Shown here: positions 1-7,955 of the stretch, piece by piece
Layout: every line of letters starts with the position of its first letter
Numbering within the stretch: the stretch's first letter is position 1
Assembly (NCBI RefSeq): GCF_009360615.1
Contig: NZ_SPEY01000081.1
Location: 1 to 38,578, forward strand
Origin: Comamonas sp.
GTDB lineage: Bacteria > Pseudomonadota > Gammaproteobacteria > Burkholderiales > Burkholderiaceae_C
Length of the DNA: 38,578 nucleotides
Direction: 5' to 3'
Notes under the pieces: generated by a model
Seen by the model: the letters and a program-made list of their open reading frames with translations, nothing else
Database searches by the model: none
What the model was told of the DNA's origin: nothing
Program-made: the position numbers and the translations under genes

Positions 1-2
1 TC

Positions 3-398
3 TTCAAGGACGGGGCCAAGCCCTGGCGTCATGCCCGGCACGGCATTGCGGCGCTGCGCAAGCCCGACATCTTTCGTGAAGGCATCGACGGCGAGGCCGT
101 GGAATGGGCGTGCCAGAGGCTGCGTGCAAAGACTGCGCAGCGTCGCATCCTGCTTGTGGTCTCCGATGGCTGTCCCATGGATACGGCGACCCATCAGGCC
201 AATGACGAGCATTATCTGGATCAGCACCTGCGGCAGGTGCTTGCAGCCCAGGAACGCATGGGTGGCGTGAAGGTCTGCGCCCTGGGCGTCGGGCTGGATC
301 TGGGAGTCTTCTACCGTCAAAGGCTTGCCGTCGATCTGCAGAACGATGTCGACGAGGCCTTGCTGTTTTCGGTGGCCGAGATGCTGTGCCGACGATGA
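3..398 (+). CDS. cobT: Cobaltochelatase CobT-like subunit, C-terminal part (5' end outside window)
   Basis: The reading frame is open from the left edge to a TGA ending at 398, giving about 131 residues. It contains the von Willebrand A-type end of CobT: a KPWRHARHGIAAL stretch, then a hydrophobic strand leading into VVSDGCPMD, and a later GVGLDLGVFY segment. CobT pairs with CobS as the AAA+/MIDAS helper of the aerobic cobaltochelatase CobN, which inserts cobalt into hydrogenobyrinic diamide during B12 synthesis. The N-terminal acidic linker and the start codon lie outside the window. It converges on the tauC-type gene. The family assignment is fairly safe. Whether it serves B12 synthesis in this strain cannot be judged from the fragment. 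Confidence 0.85.
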   Translation, partial: FKDGAKPWRHARHGIAALRKPDIFREGIDGEAVEWACQRLRAKTAQRRILLVVSDGCPMDTATHQANDEHYLDQHLRQVLAAQERMGGVKVCALGVGLDLGVFYRQRLAVDLQNDVDEALLFSVAEMLCRR

Positions 399-470
399 CC
401 GGGGTGGCGCGTGCGACAGGTATCGCGCAAGGCCGGGCAAGCTCAGGCGAGCAGCCGAAACAACGGAAAA

Positions 471-507
471 CAGAAAGCGGGAAGGCGCAATGCCTGCCCG
501 CTTTCTG
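471..507 (-). terminator. Hairpin between cobT and tauC ends
   Basis: A perfect 11-bp inverted repeat (CAGAAAGCGGG / CCCGCTTTCTG) carries an inner AGGC/GCCT extension. It lies between two converging genes. Read on the minus strand it is followed by TTTT, so it best fits a terminator for the tauABC transcript, and it may also stop cobT transcription. Confidence 0.7.
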
Positions 508-545
508 CTTGCCGGAGCCATCCTCGGCAGGGGAATCGGCCGGGC

Positions 546-1427
546 TTACATGCGTCCCTTCCATGGAACCAGGCGCTTTTCGACCCAGCGCATGAACAGG
601 TCGAACACGTAGGCGATCACACCGATGACGATGATGCCCATGATCACGATGTCGGTGCGCAGGAAGTTCGAGGCGTTGAGCACCATCTGGCCCAGACCCA
701 CGTTCGCCGCCACCATTTCGGCGGCCACCAGAGTCGTCCAGCCAAAGCCGATGGCAATGCGCATGCCCACCAGAATGTCGGGCAGGGCCGCCGGCAAGAT
801 CACATGGCGGATCACCTGGAAGTAGCTCGCTCCCATCGAATAGGCGGCGTTGATCTGCTCCTGGGCCGCGCTGCGCATGCCCGAGCGGGCCGCCAGGGCC
901 AGGGGTGCAAAGCAGCTCAGGAAGATCAGCAAAATCTTCGGCGTTTCATCGATACCGAACCAGATGATGATCAGCGGCAGATAGGCCAGTGGCGGCAGGG
1001 GGCGGTAGAACTCGATGGGGGGGTCGAAGATGCCGCGTGCGATGCGTGACATTCCCATCGCTATGCCCAGTGGAACCCCAATCATGAAGGCCAGCCAGAA
1101 CGCCACGGTCACGCGCAGCAGACTTGCCGAGAAATGCTGCCACAGCGGCTTGTCGTTGGCCTGCCCGGTCAGGTATTCATAGAACTGCTGGAACACCGCC
1201 TGCGGGCTGGGCAGGAACAAGGGTTTGATCCAGCCGAGATGGGTGGTGGCAAACCACAGTGCCAGCAGCACCGCCACGGTGACGATGCTGATCCCGAGAC
1301 TGGAGCCTTCGCCAGGGGTCTTGAAGCGGCTGGTCTTCACCGGTCCCGATGCCTGTGGCGCAGTGGCCTTGGGCTGCACGCGCGCGGTGGTGGCGGGCAG
1401 ATGGTTGATTTGGACAGCTTCAGACAT
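546..1427 (-). CDS. tauC: Taurine/sulfonate ABC transporter permease (TauC/SsuC type)
   Basis: 293-residue inner-membrane permease of the BPD_transp_1 family. About 50 polar residues precede the first membrane helix ([19 protein letters not shown]), and about six helices follow. The cytoplasmic EAA loop is visible as [11 protein letters not shown]...[10 protein letters not shown], the contact site for the ATPase. Its start overlaps the end of the ATP-binding gene by 8 bp, which points to translational coupling. Together with the adjacent ATPase and periplasmic binding protein it forms a complete importer. The family also covers alkanesulfonate, nitrate and thiamine-precursor importers. Taurine is preferred because of the neighbouring taurine dehydrogenase-like genes and MocR regulator, so substrate specificity is inference from context. 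Confidence 0.8.
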   Translation of the reverse strand: MSEAVQINHLPATTARVQPKATAPQASGPVKTSRFKTPGEGSSLGISIVTVAVLLALWFATTHLGWIKPLFLPSPQAVFQQFYEYLTGQANDKPLWQHFSASLLRVTVAFWLAFMIGVPLGIAMGMSRIARGIFDPPIEFYRPLPPLAYLPLIIIWFGIDETPKILLIFLSCFAPLALAARSGMRSAAQEQINAAYSMGASYFQVIRHVILPAALPDILVGMRIAIGFGWTTLVAAEMVAANVGLGQMVLNASNFLRTDIVIMGIIVIGVIAYVFDLFMRWVEKRLVPWKGRM

Positions 1428-2208
1428 TGGCCGGCTCCCGGTGGTGAATCAGACTCAGAACTTCTTCGCGCATCCTGATGAAGTCGGGGCGCGACTTGAC
1501 GGCACGCGCATCGCCGGTGCGCAGGAACTCATGGCAGAACGGCATATCGTCGTAGACATGGGAGATGCGGCCCGGGCTGGGGCTCATGACGATCAGCCGG
1601 CTGGCGAGAAACAGAGCCTCCTCGACCGAATGGGTGATGAAGAACACCATCTTGTGGGTGGCATGCCAGACACGCAGCAGGATTTCCTGGACCTGCTCGC
1701 GCGTGAAGGCGTCCAGGGCGCCCATGGGCTCGTCCATCAGCAGCAGGGCGGGATCGTTGGCCAGCGCCCGGGCAATGCCGACCCGCTGCTGCATGCCGCC
1801 AGACAGTTCATAGATGGCACGCCTGGCGTAGTTCTGCAAGCCCACGAGACCCAGTTTCTCTTCGGCGATCTGCGTGCGCGTCTTCAGATCCATGCCGCGC
1901 ATGCGCAGTCCCAGTGCGACGTTGTCGATCACATTGAGCCATGGCATCAGCGCATGCTTTTGAAACACCACGCCCTGATTGGCTCCGGGGCCCTGAATGG
2001 GTTTGCCGTCCAGCAGGATCTGGCCGCTGGAGGGCGCCAGAAAACCTGCCATGCAGTTGAGCAGCGTGGTCTTGCCGCAGCCGGATGCCCCCAGGGCGAC
2101 CACGAAGTCGCCTTCATGCATGGTCAGGTTGACAGGGGCCAGGGCCTGCAAGTGTCCGCCCTTGACCTCGTAGTTGACGGTCAGGTCGCGTATATCCAGA
2201 GTCGGCAT
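1420..2208 (-). CDS. tauB: Taurine/sulfonate ABC transporter ATP-binding protein (TauB/SsuB type)
   Basis: 262-residue ABC ATPase. The Walker A motif GASGCGKTT lies near residue 40, the Q-loop region is [12 protein letters not shown], the signature is [15 protein letters not shown], and Walker B is [12 protein letters not shown]. The switch histidine is in [12 protein letters not shown]. The [15 protein letters not shown] stretch is typical of the nitrate/sulfonate/taurine group of ATPases. A strong ribosome site (AGGAGGG, 8 nt before ATG) fixes the start. It lies 72 bp downstream of the binding-protein gene and overlaps the permease gene by 8 bp, so the order is tauA-tauB-tauC, as in known taurine importers. 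ATP hydrolysis here drives import across the inner membrane. Confidence 0.85.
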   Translation of the reverse strand: MPTLDIRDLTVNYEVKGGHLQALAPVNLTMHEGDFVVALGASGCGKTTLLNCMAGFLAPSSGQILLDGKPIQGPGANQGVVFQKHALMPWLNVIDNVALGLRMRGMDLKTRTQIAEEKLGLVGLQNYARRAIYELSGGMQQRVGIARALANDPALLLMDEPMGALDAFTREQVQEILLRVWHATHKMVFFITHSVEEALFLASRLIVMSPSPGRISHVYDDMPFCHEFLRTGDARAVKSRPDFIRMREEVLSLIHHREPANV

Positions 2209-2280
2209 GAGAGTGCCCTCCTAGGTGAAACAAAGCGGGGAGCCACGATGGGGCCGGCCGTCGTGGGCGAAGCAGGGATG

Positions 2281-3288
2281 TCAGCGGCCGAGTGCCTGCT
2301 TGACATAGCTGCTGGTCACGTAGGCGGCGTAGTCGGGCTTGACCTCCTGGATCCGGCCTTGAGACTTCAGAAAGCTTGCGGTGTGGGCCATGGCCTTGGC
2401 CGCACCGCCTTCCAGCCATTGCGCGCCGAGTTGCTCTTCGGCGCTGGGAAAGCGGTAAAGCGCCATGGCTGCGGGCACGTCCTTGGGGTCGGCCTTGCTC
2501 CATTTGGCAATCGCCTTGATCTCGGGCGAGTCCGGAGTCCACTTGGCCAGGTTGTCGCGGACCTGGGCACTTGCCCGATTCAGGGCCTTGATGAAAGCCA
2601 CCATGAACTGGGGATTTTCCTGGGCGAACTTGCTGCTCACGGCAATGCCCTCGAAGGTGGGATAGCCCATCTGCGCAATGGAGCCGGAGGTCGCAATCAC
2701 CTTGCCCTTTTGCTTGACCTTGGCCAGCACCGGATCCCAGACAAAGGTGGCATCGATATCGCCACGTTCCCAGGCCGCGGCAATTTCTGGCGGGCGCATG
2801 TTCATGATGTTGACCTTGCGCGCGTCAACGCCTTCCTTGCCCAGGGCCGCGACCAGCTGGTAGTGCGCGGTGGAGACGAACGGCACGCCTATGCGCTTGC
2901 CCTCCATGCTCTTGAAATTGCTGATGCCGCCGCCGTCGCGTGCCACCAGGGCTTCGGCACCGGCGATGTCCGCAGAGATCCAGAGCAGCTTGATGTCCTG
3001 CCCCTGGCTGGCGGCAGCAGTCAGCGGGCTGGAGCCCACCTCTCCCATCTGCACATCGCCCGAGGCCATCGCCCGTATCACGTCGCCGCCGCCCGAGAAC
3101 ATGCGCCAGTTGATCTTGTAGCCCGTCTCCTTCTCCAACTCGCCCGATTCCATTACCAGGCGCAGGGGCACCAGCATGTCCTGGTTGGCGAAGGTCACGG
3201 TTTTCTGCTGCGCCAGCGCACAGCCGGCCATCGCCAGCGCGGCTGTGGCGACACCTGCTTTCAGCACCCATCGTTTCTGCATTTTCAT
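2281..3288 (-). CDS. tauA: Taurine ABC transporter periplasmic substrate-binding protein
   Basis: 335-residue binding protein of the NMT1/TauA group. The start at 3288 is preferred over the upstream in-frame ATG at 3303 because GGAGAG lies 7 nt before it. The N-terminus (MKMQKRW, then a hydrophobic core ending AMAGCALAQ) is a signal peptide. It could be cut after ALA or lipidated at the cysteine. The mature part has the family pattern: VTFANQDMLVPLRL at its start, a central GKRIGVPFVSTAHYQL and DATFVWDPVLAK. The W-D-P segment is typical of TauA/SsuA ligand pockets. First gene of the importer operon. Its leader carries the bipartite element described separately. Confidence 0.82.
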   Translation of the reverse strand: MKMQKRWVLKAGVATAALAMAGCALAQQKTVTFANQDMLVPLRLVMESGELEKETGYKINWRMFSGGGDVIRAMASGDVQMGEVGSSPLTAAASQGQDIKLLWISADIAGAEALVARDGGGISNFKSMEGKRIGVPFVSTAHYQLVAALGKEGVDARKVNIMNMRPPEIAAAWERGDIDATFVWDPVLAKVKQKGKVIATSGSIAQMGYPTFEGIAVSSKFAQENPQFMVAFIKALNRASAQVRDNLAKWTPDSPEIKAIAKWSKADPKDVPAAMALYRFPSAEEQLGAQWLEGGAAKAMAHTASFLKSQGRIQEVKPDYAAYVTSSYVKQALGR

Positions 3289-3441
3289 TGTCAGTCTCTC
3301 CATGGTTAGAGGGATATCGGTTGAAGACTTCGATCAGAGAACCCTTGCCGTGCTCACTCTTGCTGACTTGCATTCCCATTCCCGCTTCTGGCTGAACCGG
3401 TTGCAAGCCGCATCGCGAGGCTCAAAGAGCTTTCTGAGCGG

Positions 3442-3501
3442 ATCGTAGTAAGCAACCTTGCGCAGCCAGTAGGGCCAGTTGATGTGAATCGTTAGGTCCA
3501 G
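3442..3501 (-). promoter_or_regulatory. Candidate TauR operator and promoter of tauABC
   Basis: Read on the minus strand from 3501, the site has CTGGACCTAA, then CGATT, six variable bases and AA, then CTGGCCCTAC ending at 3469. These are two imperfect direct repeats 23 bp apart. A TACGAT hexamer (3447-3442) follows 21 bp after the second repeat and could be the -10, which would put the second repeat over the -35 position. A near copy with identical spacing stands before tauX. The tauA start is about 154 nt further downstream. The first repeat matches, from memory, the consensus CTGGACYTAA reported for Rhodobacter TauR. Binding here is inference. Confidence 0.65.
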
Positions 3502-3789
3502 TCGCACACGGTCCCGGATGGTGCGCGCAGCATGGGCTGGCATGCACCGCAAGCGTGCATCGCAAAGCCTTGCAGGGCGGGGCTTGCGGGGGATTTCTCG
3601 GTCCCCGTTGAAAGGCGATTTTTCGGTGTCTGCATGGGCTTAGGAGGTTTCACTGATCGCGGACAGATGCGGGAGGAAGGGGCTGTCCGCGAGGCATGAA
3701 TGCTTGCGCAATATGCGTGCCAGAGAGGCGGCTTTTTCCTGTGGCGGGGGCGCACGAGGGGGCACTGCACCGCATTCGTGGACAGCATG

Positions 3790-3818
3790 AAAAAAGCACC
3801 TTCCTGGTGGAAGGTGCT
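3790..3818 (-). terminator. Rho-independent terminator after the TauY-like gene
   Basis: Perfect 10-bp stem (AGCACCTTCC / GGAAGGTGCT) with a TGGT loop. On the minus strand it is followed by six T residues, 36 bp after the dehydrogenase stop codon. This separates the dehydrogenase transcript from tauABC, so the two are independent units on the same strand. Confidence 0.85.
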
Positions 3819-3853
3819 CTTCGTTGTGTGCGGCCGGACGGTGGTTGGAATGG

Positions 3854-5275
3854 TCAGTTCTTCTCGTCGTTCATGTGATACCAGTGGTAGAGAAAGCGCT
3901 GGCCCATGCGGCGAAATGGTGCAAAGGCCTCCGAGCGCACCCTATTGAACACATTCGGATATTCGAGCGATGAGTTGTAGATTGGCAACTCGAAAGCCTT
4001 GATCTTCTGGCCAGCGATGCGCTGCGCCATGCGTCGGCCCGCATGCGCAGAAAACGACACGCCGTTGCCGCCATAGCCGACCGCATAGAAGACGCTTTCC
4101 CCGGGATCGGGCTGGGTGATGCGCGGCATCATGTCGTGGCTCACATCGACCCAGCCCCACCAGGAGTAGTCCACCTGGATTCCCTTGAGGGCCGGGAACT
4201 TGTGGTGCAGGCCTTCGACGAGCTTGGCCATATGGACCGGATTGGGCGCATCGGCGCCGGTGATGGCGCTGCGGCTGCCGATCTGCACGCGGTTGTCGGG
4301 CAGCTTGCGGTAGTAAAAGCGCAGCGTGCGCGTGTCGGTGATGACCTGCGTGGTCTTGAAATTGGTGGCGGCCAGCTCTTCTTCCGTCAAAGGCCTTGTG
4401 ACCAGCGAGTTCGAGAGAATCGGCATGATCTTCGAGCGCAGACTGCGGTGCAGTCCGTTGCTGGTATAGCCCCCGGTGGCAAAGCCGACGGCGCGAGCCT
4501 TGACCGTGCCGCCCGGCGTGCGCAGGTAGTGCACGCCGTTGCGTGTCTCCATGCCCAGCACGGGGCTGGCGGGGTGGACCTTCACTCCCAGCTCGCGGGC
4601 CTTGCGCAGATAGCCGAAGGCCAGCTTGAGCGGATGCACGCCAATGCCGTCGGGCTCGTGCATCGCGCCACGGCAGTCGGCGTCGTCGACATAGTCGCGG
4701 CGCACGGCGTCGATGCTGAGGATGCGGGCGTCGTAGCCGAAGACTTCGCGCATGACGCGGGTCTCGTTGCGCAGAAAATCCATTTTTCTGTCTCGGTGGG
4801 CGATATACAGATGCCCTCCCGGCTGTGGCTCGCACTCGGGAAACTCGGCAACCAGGTTCTTGAAGGTGTCGAAGCCTTCACGGATTTCCGCATCCAGTTT
4901 CAGGGCCACGTCCTTGCCCCAGCGCTCTATCCATTGCGAGCGATAGAGGCGGCCGCTGGCATTCTGGCCCTGGCCGCCGTTGCGGCTGGTGCAGCCCCAG
5001 GCGCTCTGGTTGGCTTCGAGAACCACTGCGCGGATGCCATGCTCGCGGGCGAGAAACAGGGCGGTGGACAGACCCGTGAAGCCCGAGCCGACGATGACCA
5101 CATCGGCTTCCATGTCGCCGCAGACCGGACCGTCGTCGTCGGGCGGCCGGCCTGCCGTCCCCACCCAGTAGGTCGGAGCATAGCCAGCGCCATGTCCGGG
5201 ATTTCTCGCAATCAGAGGGTCGTATTGCGGGTCGTACGGATTCAGGTGGCTGGGGCGGATGTCCTCGGCTTTCAT
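3854..5275 (-). CDS. tauY: FAD-dependent amine oxidoreductase, probable taurine dehydrogenase large subunit
   Basis: 473-residue DAO-family flavoprotein. The dinucleotide-binding fold begins at about residue 58 with VVIVGSGFTG (GSGFTG 63-68) and continues into VVLEAN and the CTSRNGGQ segment. The C-terminal FAD closure is AVGYGGNGVSFSAHAGRRMA. There is no signal peptide. An SD (AGGAGA, 9 nt before ATG) supports the start. It resembles gamma-glutamylputrescine oxidase (PuuB) and the large subunit of taurine dehydrogenase. The TauY assignment rests on neighbours: a taurine-type importer, an NTF2-like TauX candidate and a MocR regulator. Taurine dehydrogenase deaminates taurine to sulfoacetaldehyde and passes electrons to cytochrome c. 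A PuuB-like amine oxidase is the alternative. Confidence 0.68.
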   Translation of the reverse strand: MKAEDIRPSHLNPYDPQYDPLIARNPGHGAGYAPTYWVGTAGRPPDDDGPVCGDMEADVVIVGSGFTGLSTALFLAREHGIRAVVLEANQSAWGCTSRNGGQGQNASGRLYRSQWIERWGKDVALKLDAEIREGFDTFKNLVAEFPECEPQPGGHLYIAHRDRKMDFLRNETRVMREVFGYDARILSIDAVRRDYVDDADCRGAMHEPDGIGVHPLKLAFGYLRKARELGVKVHPASPVLGMETRNGVHYLRTPGGTVKARAVGFATGGYTSNGLHRSLRSKIMPILSNSLVTRPLTEEELAATNFKTTQVITDTRTLRFYYRKLPDNRVQIGSRSAITGADAPNPVHMAKLVEGLHHKFPALKGIQVDYSWWGWVDVSHDMMPRITQPDPGESVFYAVGYGGNGVSFSAHAGRRMAQRIAGQKIKAFELPIYNSSLEYPNVFNRVRSEAFAPFRRMGQRFLYHWYHMNDEKN

Positions 5276-5884
5276 GGTGATCGTCTCCTGGTGTGGCTGC
5301 GCTTGAAGCGGCGTTCTATGGCTATGGAATGGATGGACGCAAAGTCAATGCAGATGCCGTTGCAGGCCACTGCTTGCGGTGTCCAGAGCAGCATAGCCAG
5401 CCCCTTGCGCGGCTGGTTAGGGCCACGGCGCAGGTTTTGATGGAGCCAGCTCACCCACGGCTCATGCGATCCGAGCCCCGGGCACGGGAAGCGGATCTTC
5501 GGGCAGTCCGCTTTCGCGCCGCCGACTGCGATACCCCTGCAGCGACTGCCGGTGTTCTCCTATCGTTTTCACCTAACTGAAGCGGGATCAGAAGCGCTTG
5601 CCCATGGCTTGGGCCTGCATCCGCAAGCGCAGCGGCAGAGTGCTGCTTCCAGAGGAGAAACGGGTTCGTTCAGGGCAGCTGCCGCGCGCGCTGCCGTCGT
5701 TTCTCGAGGACCCAGCGCCGTGAAGCACCAAGGCCTTGGACTTAACGATTGCCGGTAACTGGTTCTACGAACCGGAGCCGGTGCTACCTACGATGAGCCA
5801 TCGGAATTTCAGGCATTTTTCGATCCCGGGCGGCCGCTTCTGCAAGGGCCGGAACCCAAGAAATGACAGCAATCTGGAGAACCT
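5276..5884. other. Divergent intergenic region tauY-tauX
   Basis: 609 bp between two diverging start codons with no convincing gene. It carries the bipartite element and -10 in front of tauX (5736-5794). A much weaker match on the minus strand (GTGGCCCTAA, 5426-5417; 8 of 10 bases to the first repeat before tauA) is followed by CTGGCTATGC 26 rather than 23 bp later. This could serve tauY but is doubtful. Between about 5430 and 5735 I see nothing recognisable. Confidence 0.55.
5736..5794 (+). promoter_or_regulatory. Candidate TauR operator and promoter of tauX
   Basis: TTGGACTTAA (5736-5745), CGATT, six variable bases, AA, then CTGGTTCTAC (5759-5768), followed 20 bp later by TACGAT (5789-5794). 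Base order and 23-bp repeat spacing are the same as before tauA, although the flanking DNA differs. The element points towards tauX, whose start is 90 nt beyond the -10. No good -35 is visible and the second repeat covers its place, as expected for an activator-dependent promoter. Confidence 0.65.
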
Positions 5885-6283
5885 ATGAACAAGCAAGAAC
5901 CCCAACCCGATGTCCAGTTTCTGGCGCGTTTCTCTGAGGCATGGAATCGGCATGACATCGATGCATTGATGGGCTTCATGGCCGATGAATGCGAGTTCCA
6001 CGCGGTGGCCGGACCCGACCTGATGGGACGCAGTTTCGTGGGGCGTGATGCCGTGCGCGAGGGCTTTCAGCTGGCCTGGCAGGCCTTCCCCGATGCCGCC
6101 TGGGTGGATGCCGAGCATTTCGTCCAGGGCGAGCGCGGCGTTTCGGAGAGCACTTTCAAGGGCACCAAGGCCGACGGACTGCGCGTGGAGGCGCGCATGG
6201 TCGATGTGTTCACCTTCCGCGACGGCAAGATCGCCGTCAAGAACGCCTACCGCAAGGATCGTCCTCCCGTAGCGATTTCCTGA
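5885..6283 (+). CDS. tauX: NTF2/SnoaL-like protein, probable taurine dehydrogenase small subunit
   Basis: 132-residue single-domain protein with the cone-fold pattern of the SnoaL/NTF2 group. It opens with FLARFSEAWNRHDIDALMGFMADECEFH, has GRDAVREGF in the middle and ends with a MVDVFTFRDGKIAVKNAYR strand pair. TGGAGAA sits 3-4 nt before the ATG. Members of this family act as small isomerases, cyclases or accessory subunits. The small subunit of taurine dehydrogenase (TauX) is, as I recall, of this type and size, and the flavoprotein partner lies directly upstream on the other strand. A stand-alone ketosteroid isomerase-like protein is the alternative. It is possibly cotranscribed with the permease 187 bp downstream, since no terminator is visible between them. 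Confidence 0.6.
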   Translation: MNKQEPQPDVQFLARFSEAWNRHDIDALMGFMADECEFHAVAGPDLMGRSFVGRDAVREGFQLAWQAFPDAAWVDAEHFVQGERGVSESTFKGTKADGLRVEARMVDVFTFRDGKIAVKNAYRKDRPPVAIS

Positions 6284-6470
6284 CACGGGCCAGGCCGGCG
6301 TGCGTGCATTCTTGCCTCACGGCGGGGGCGCTGCACGCAGGCCCCACACGACAATTTTCAAGCAGATAACTGAACGACCACGGCAACGGCCTGCATGAGC
6401 AGCAAGGCACGACCCGATACATAAAGCCGTGGCGACCGGTATTCCCATGCCGGCAAGACAGGAGACAAAA

Positions 6471-7907
6471 ATGATTGGAAATCCGCATTCGTCGCCGGAC
6501 GGGCTGTCGCACAGCCTCAAACAGCGGCACATGACCATGATTGCCCTGGGCGGCGTCATCGGTGCCGGGCTGTTCGTCGGCAGCGGCGTGGTCATCAAGT
6601 CGGCCGGGCCGGCAGCCGTCATCTCTTTTCTGATCACCGGCCTGCTGGTGGTGCTGGTGATGCGCATGCTGGGCGAGATGGCCTGCTCCATGACAGGCGG
6701 CTCGTTTTACGAGTACGCCCGCGAAGCCTGGCGCGACCGGCCCGCCGTGGGGCAGCTGGCGGGGTTTCTGACGGGCTGGATGTACTGGTATTTCTGGGTC
6801 ATCGTCGTGGCCATCGAAGCGGTGGCGGGCGCCGAGCTGGTGCGCTACTGGCTCCCCGACGTTCCGGCCTGGAGCATCAGTCTGGTCCTGCTGATCACGA
6901 TGACGCTGACCAATCTGGTCTCGGTCAAATCCTTCGGCGAGTGCGAATTCTGGCTGGCATCCGTGAAGGTGGCCGCCATCGTGGTGTTTCTGTTCATCGC
7001 CGGGATCTACGTGCTGGGCCTGACGCCGGGAGGCGGCGGAATGCATGTCGCCAATCTGAGCCAGAACGGCGGCTTCATGCCCAACGGCATTGTTCCGGTG
7101 CTCACGGGTGCCGTGGCCGCGACCGGCTTCTATTTCGGTGCGGAGATCGTGACGATTGCGGCGGCCGAGACCGCTGAGCCCCAGAAGGCCGTGGCCAAGG
7201 CCACCAGTTCGGTCATCCTGCGCGTGCTGGTGTTCTATGTGGGCTCGGTGCTGCTGGTGGCCTGCCTGGTGCCATGGAACTCCATCGGCATGTCCACGCC
7301 CTATGTCAGCGCGCTCGACGCCATGGGCGTTCCGGCAGCGGCCCAGATCATGAATGCCGTGGTGCTGACGGCCGTGCTGTCGGCGCTCAACTCCGGACTC
7401 TATGCATCTTCGCGCATGCTGTTTGCGCTGACGCGACGCGGCGATGCGCCCAAGGTGCTGGCCCAGGTCAGCCGCAACGGCGTGCCCGTGTACGCCATCC
7501 TGGTGGCCACCCTGTTCGGCTATGGCGCCATCGTCATGTCCTATCTGTCTCCCGACAAGGTGTTTGCCTTTCTCGTGAACTCCTACGGCACCGTGGCCAT
7601 CTTTGTGTATATCCTGATTGCGATTTCCCAGTTGCGCCTGCGCTCGCGTCTGGAGCGCGAAGCGCCCCATCTGCTCAAGGTGCGCATGTGGTGCTTTCCT
7701 TACCTGACCTGGCTGGCGATTGCAGGCATGCTGTCCATCGTGGTGGCCATGGGCTTCATCCCCGAGCAGCGAACGCCGCTGGCGCTGGGGGTGGCCAGCC
7801 TGTGCATCTTGCTGCTGGCCTATGGCATGCGCCAGGTGCTGCGGCGCGGAGTGTATCCCGAGAACCTGCTCGACGAGATGGCACCGCCCAGGCTGCGCAA
7901 GAACTGA
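6471..7907 (+). CDS. APC-family amino acid permease (GabP/AnsP-like)
   Basis: 478-residue inner-membrane transporter with about 12 hydrophobic segments. The diagnostic first helix is GGVIGAGLFVGSG, preceded by LSHSLKQRHMTMIALG, as in the AAT subfamily of the APC superfamily (GabP, AnsP, ProY). The start at 6471 is chosen over an earlier in-frame ATG at 6447 because CAGGAGAC lies 4-5 nt upstream of it. Import would be proton-driven. Its place between tauX and the MocR regulator suggests taurine, or an amino acid linked to taurine nitrogen, as substrate. GABA or another amino acid is equally allowed by the sequence. Confidence 0.8.
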   Translation: MIGNPHSSPDGLSHSLKQRHMTMIALGGVIGAGLFVGSGVVIKSAGPAAVISFLITGLLVVLVMRMLGEMACSMTGGSFYEYAREAWRDRPAVGQLAGFLTGWMYWYFWVIVVAIEAVAGAELVRYWLPDVPAWSISLVLLITMTLTNLVSVKSFGECEFWLASVKVAAIVVFLFIAGIYVLGLTPGGGGMHVANLSQNGGFMPNGIVPVLTGAVAATGFYFGAEIVTIAAAETAEPQKAVAKATSSVILRVLVFYVGSVLLVACLVPWNSIGMSTPYVSALDAMGVPAAAQIMNAVVLTAVLSALNSGLYASSRMLFALTRRGDAPKVLAQVSRNGVPVYAILVATLFGYGAIVMSYLSPDKVFAFLVNSYGTVAIFVYILIAISQLRLRSRLEREAPHLLKVRMWCFPYLTWLAIAGMLSIVVAMGFIPEQRTPLALGVASLCILLLAYGMRQVLRRGVYPENLLDEMAPPRLRKN

Positions 7908-7920
7908 GGTGGCAGAGCAA

Positions 7921-7949
7921 AGCCCCGGACCGCAAGGCCGGGGCTTTTT
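7921..7949 (+). terminator. Rho-independent terminator after the permease gene
   Basis: AGCCCCGG / CCGGGGCT stem with a 9-nt loop and TTTTT, 13 bp after the permease stop and just before the converging regulator stop. Confidence 0.9.
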
Positions 7950-7955
7950 CCATTC

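Larger units (their letters stand above)
3289..3853. other. Intergenic region tauA-tauY, regulatory
   Basis: 565 bp without a convincing gene. The short open frames here are cysteine/proline/arginine-rich and look like chance. It holds, from left to right, the tauA leader, a -10-like hexamer (3442-3447), the bipartite element (3469-3501) and the terminator of the dehydrogenase gene (3790-3818). I see nothing recognisable between about 3502 and 3789. Confidence 0.6.

Noticed and set aside
1225..3309. 694-codon open frame on the plus strand across the tauABC genes
   Set aside because: It is antisense to three genes with clear motifs. The protein is His/Gly/Asp-rich without family pattern, typical of the mirror frame of GC-rich genes.
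3492..3788. 98-codon open frame between tauA and tauY
   Set aside because: No ribosome site, Pro/Cys/Arg-rich, and overlaps the candidate operator.
5417..5426. GTGGCCCTAA on the minus strand as a third TauR operator for tauY
   Set aside because: Only 8 of 10 bases fit, the following CGATT is absent and the second repeat is 3 bp off, so I do not call it a site.
5552..5758. 68-codon open frame upstream of tauX
   Set aside because: No ribosome site and it ends inside the candidate tauX operator; composition looks random.
6237..7670. 477-codon open frame on the minus strand
   Set aside because: Shadow of the permease gene. The product is extremely His/Gln/Asp-rich with no membrane segments.
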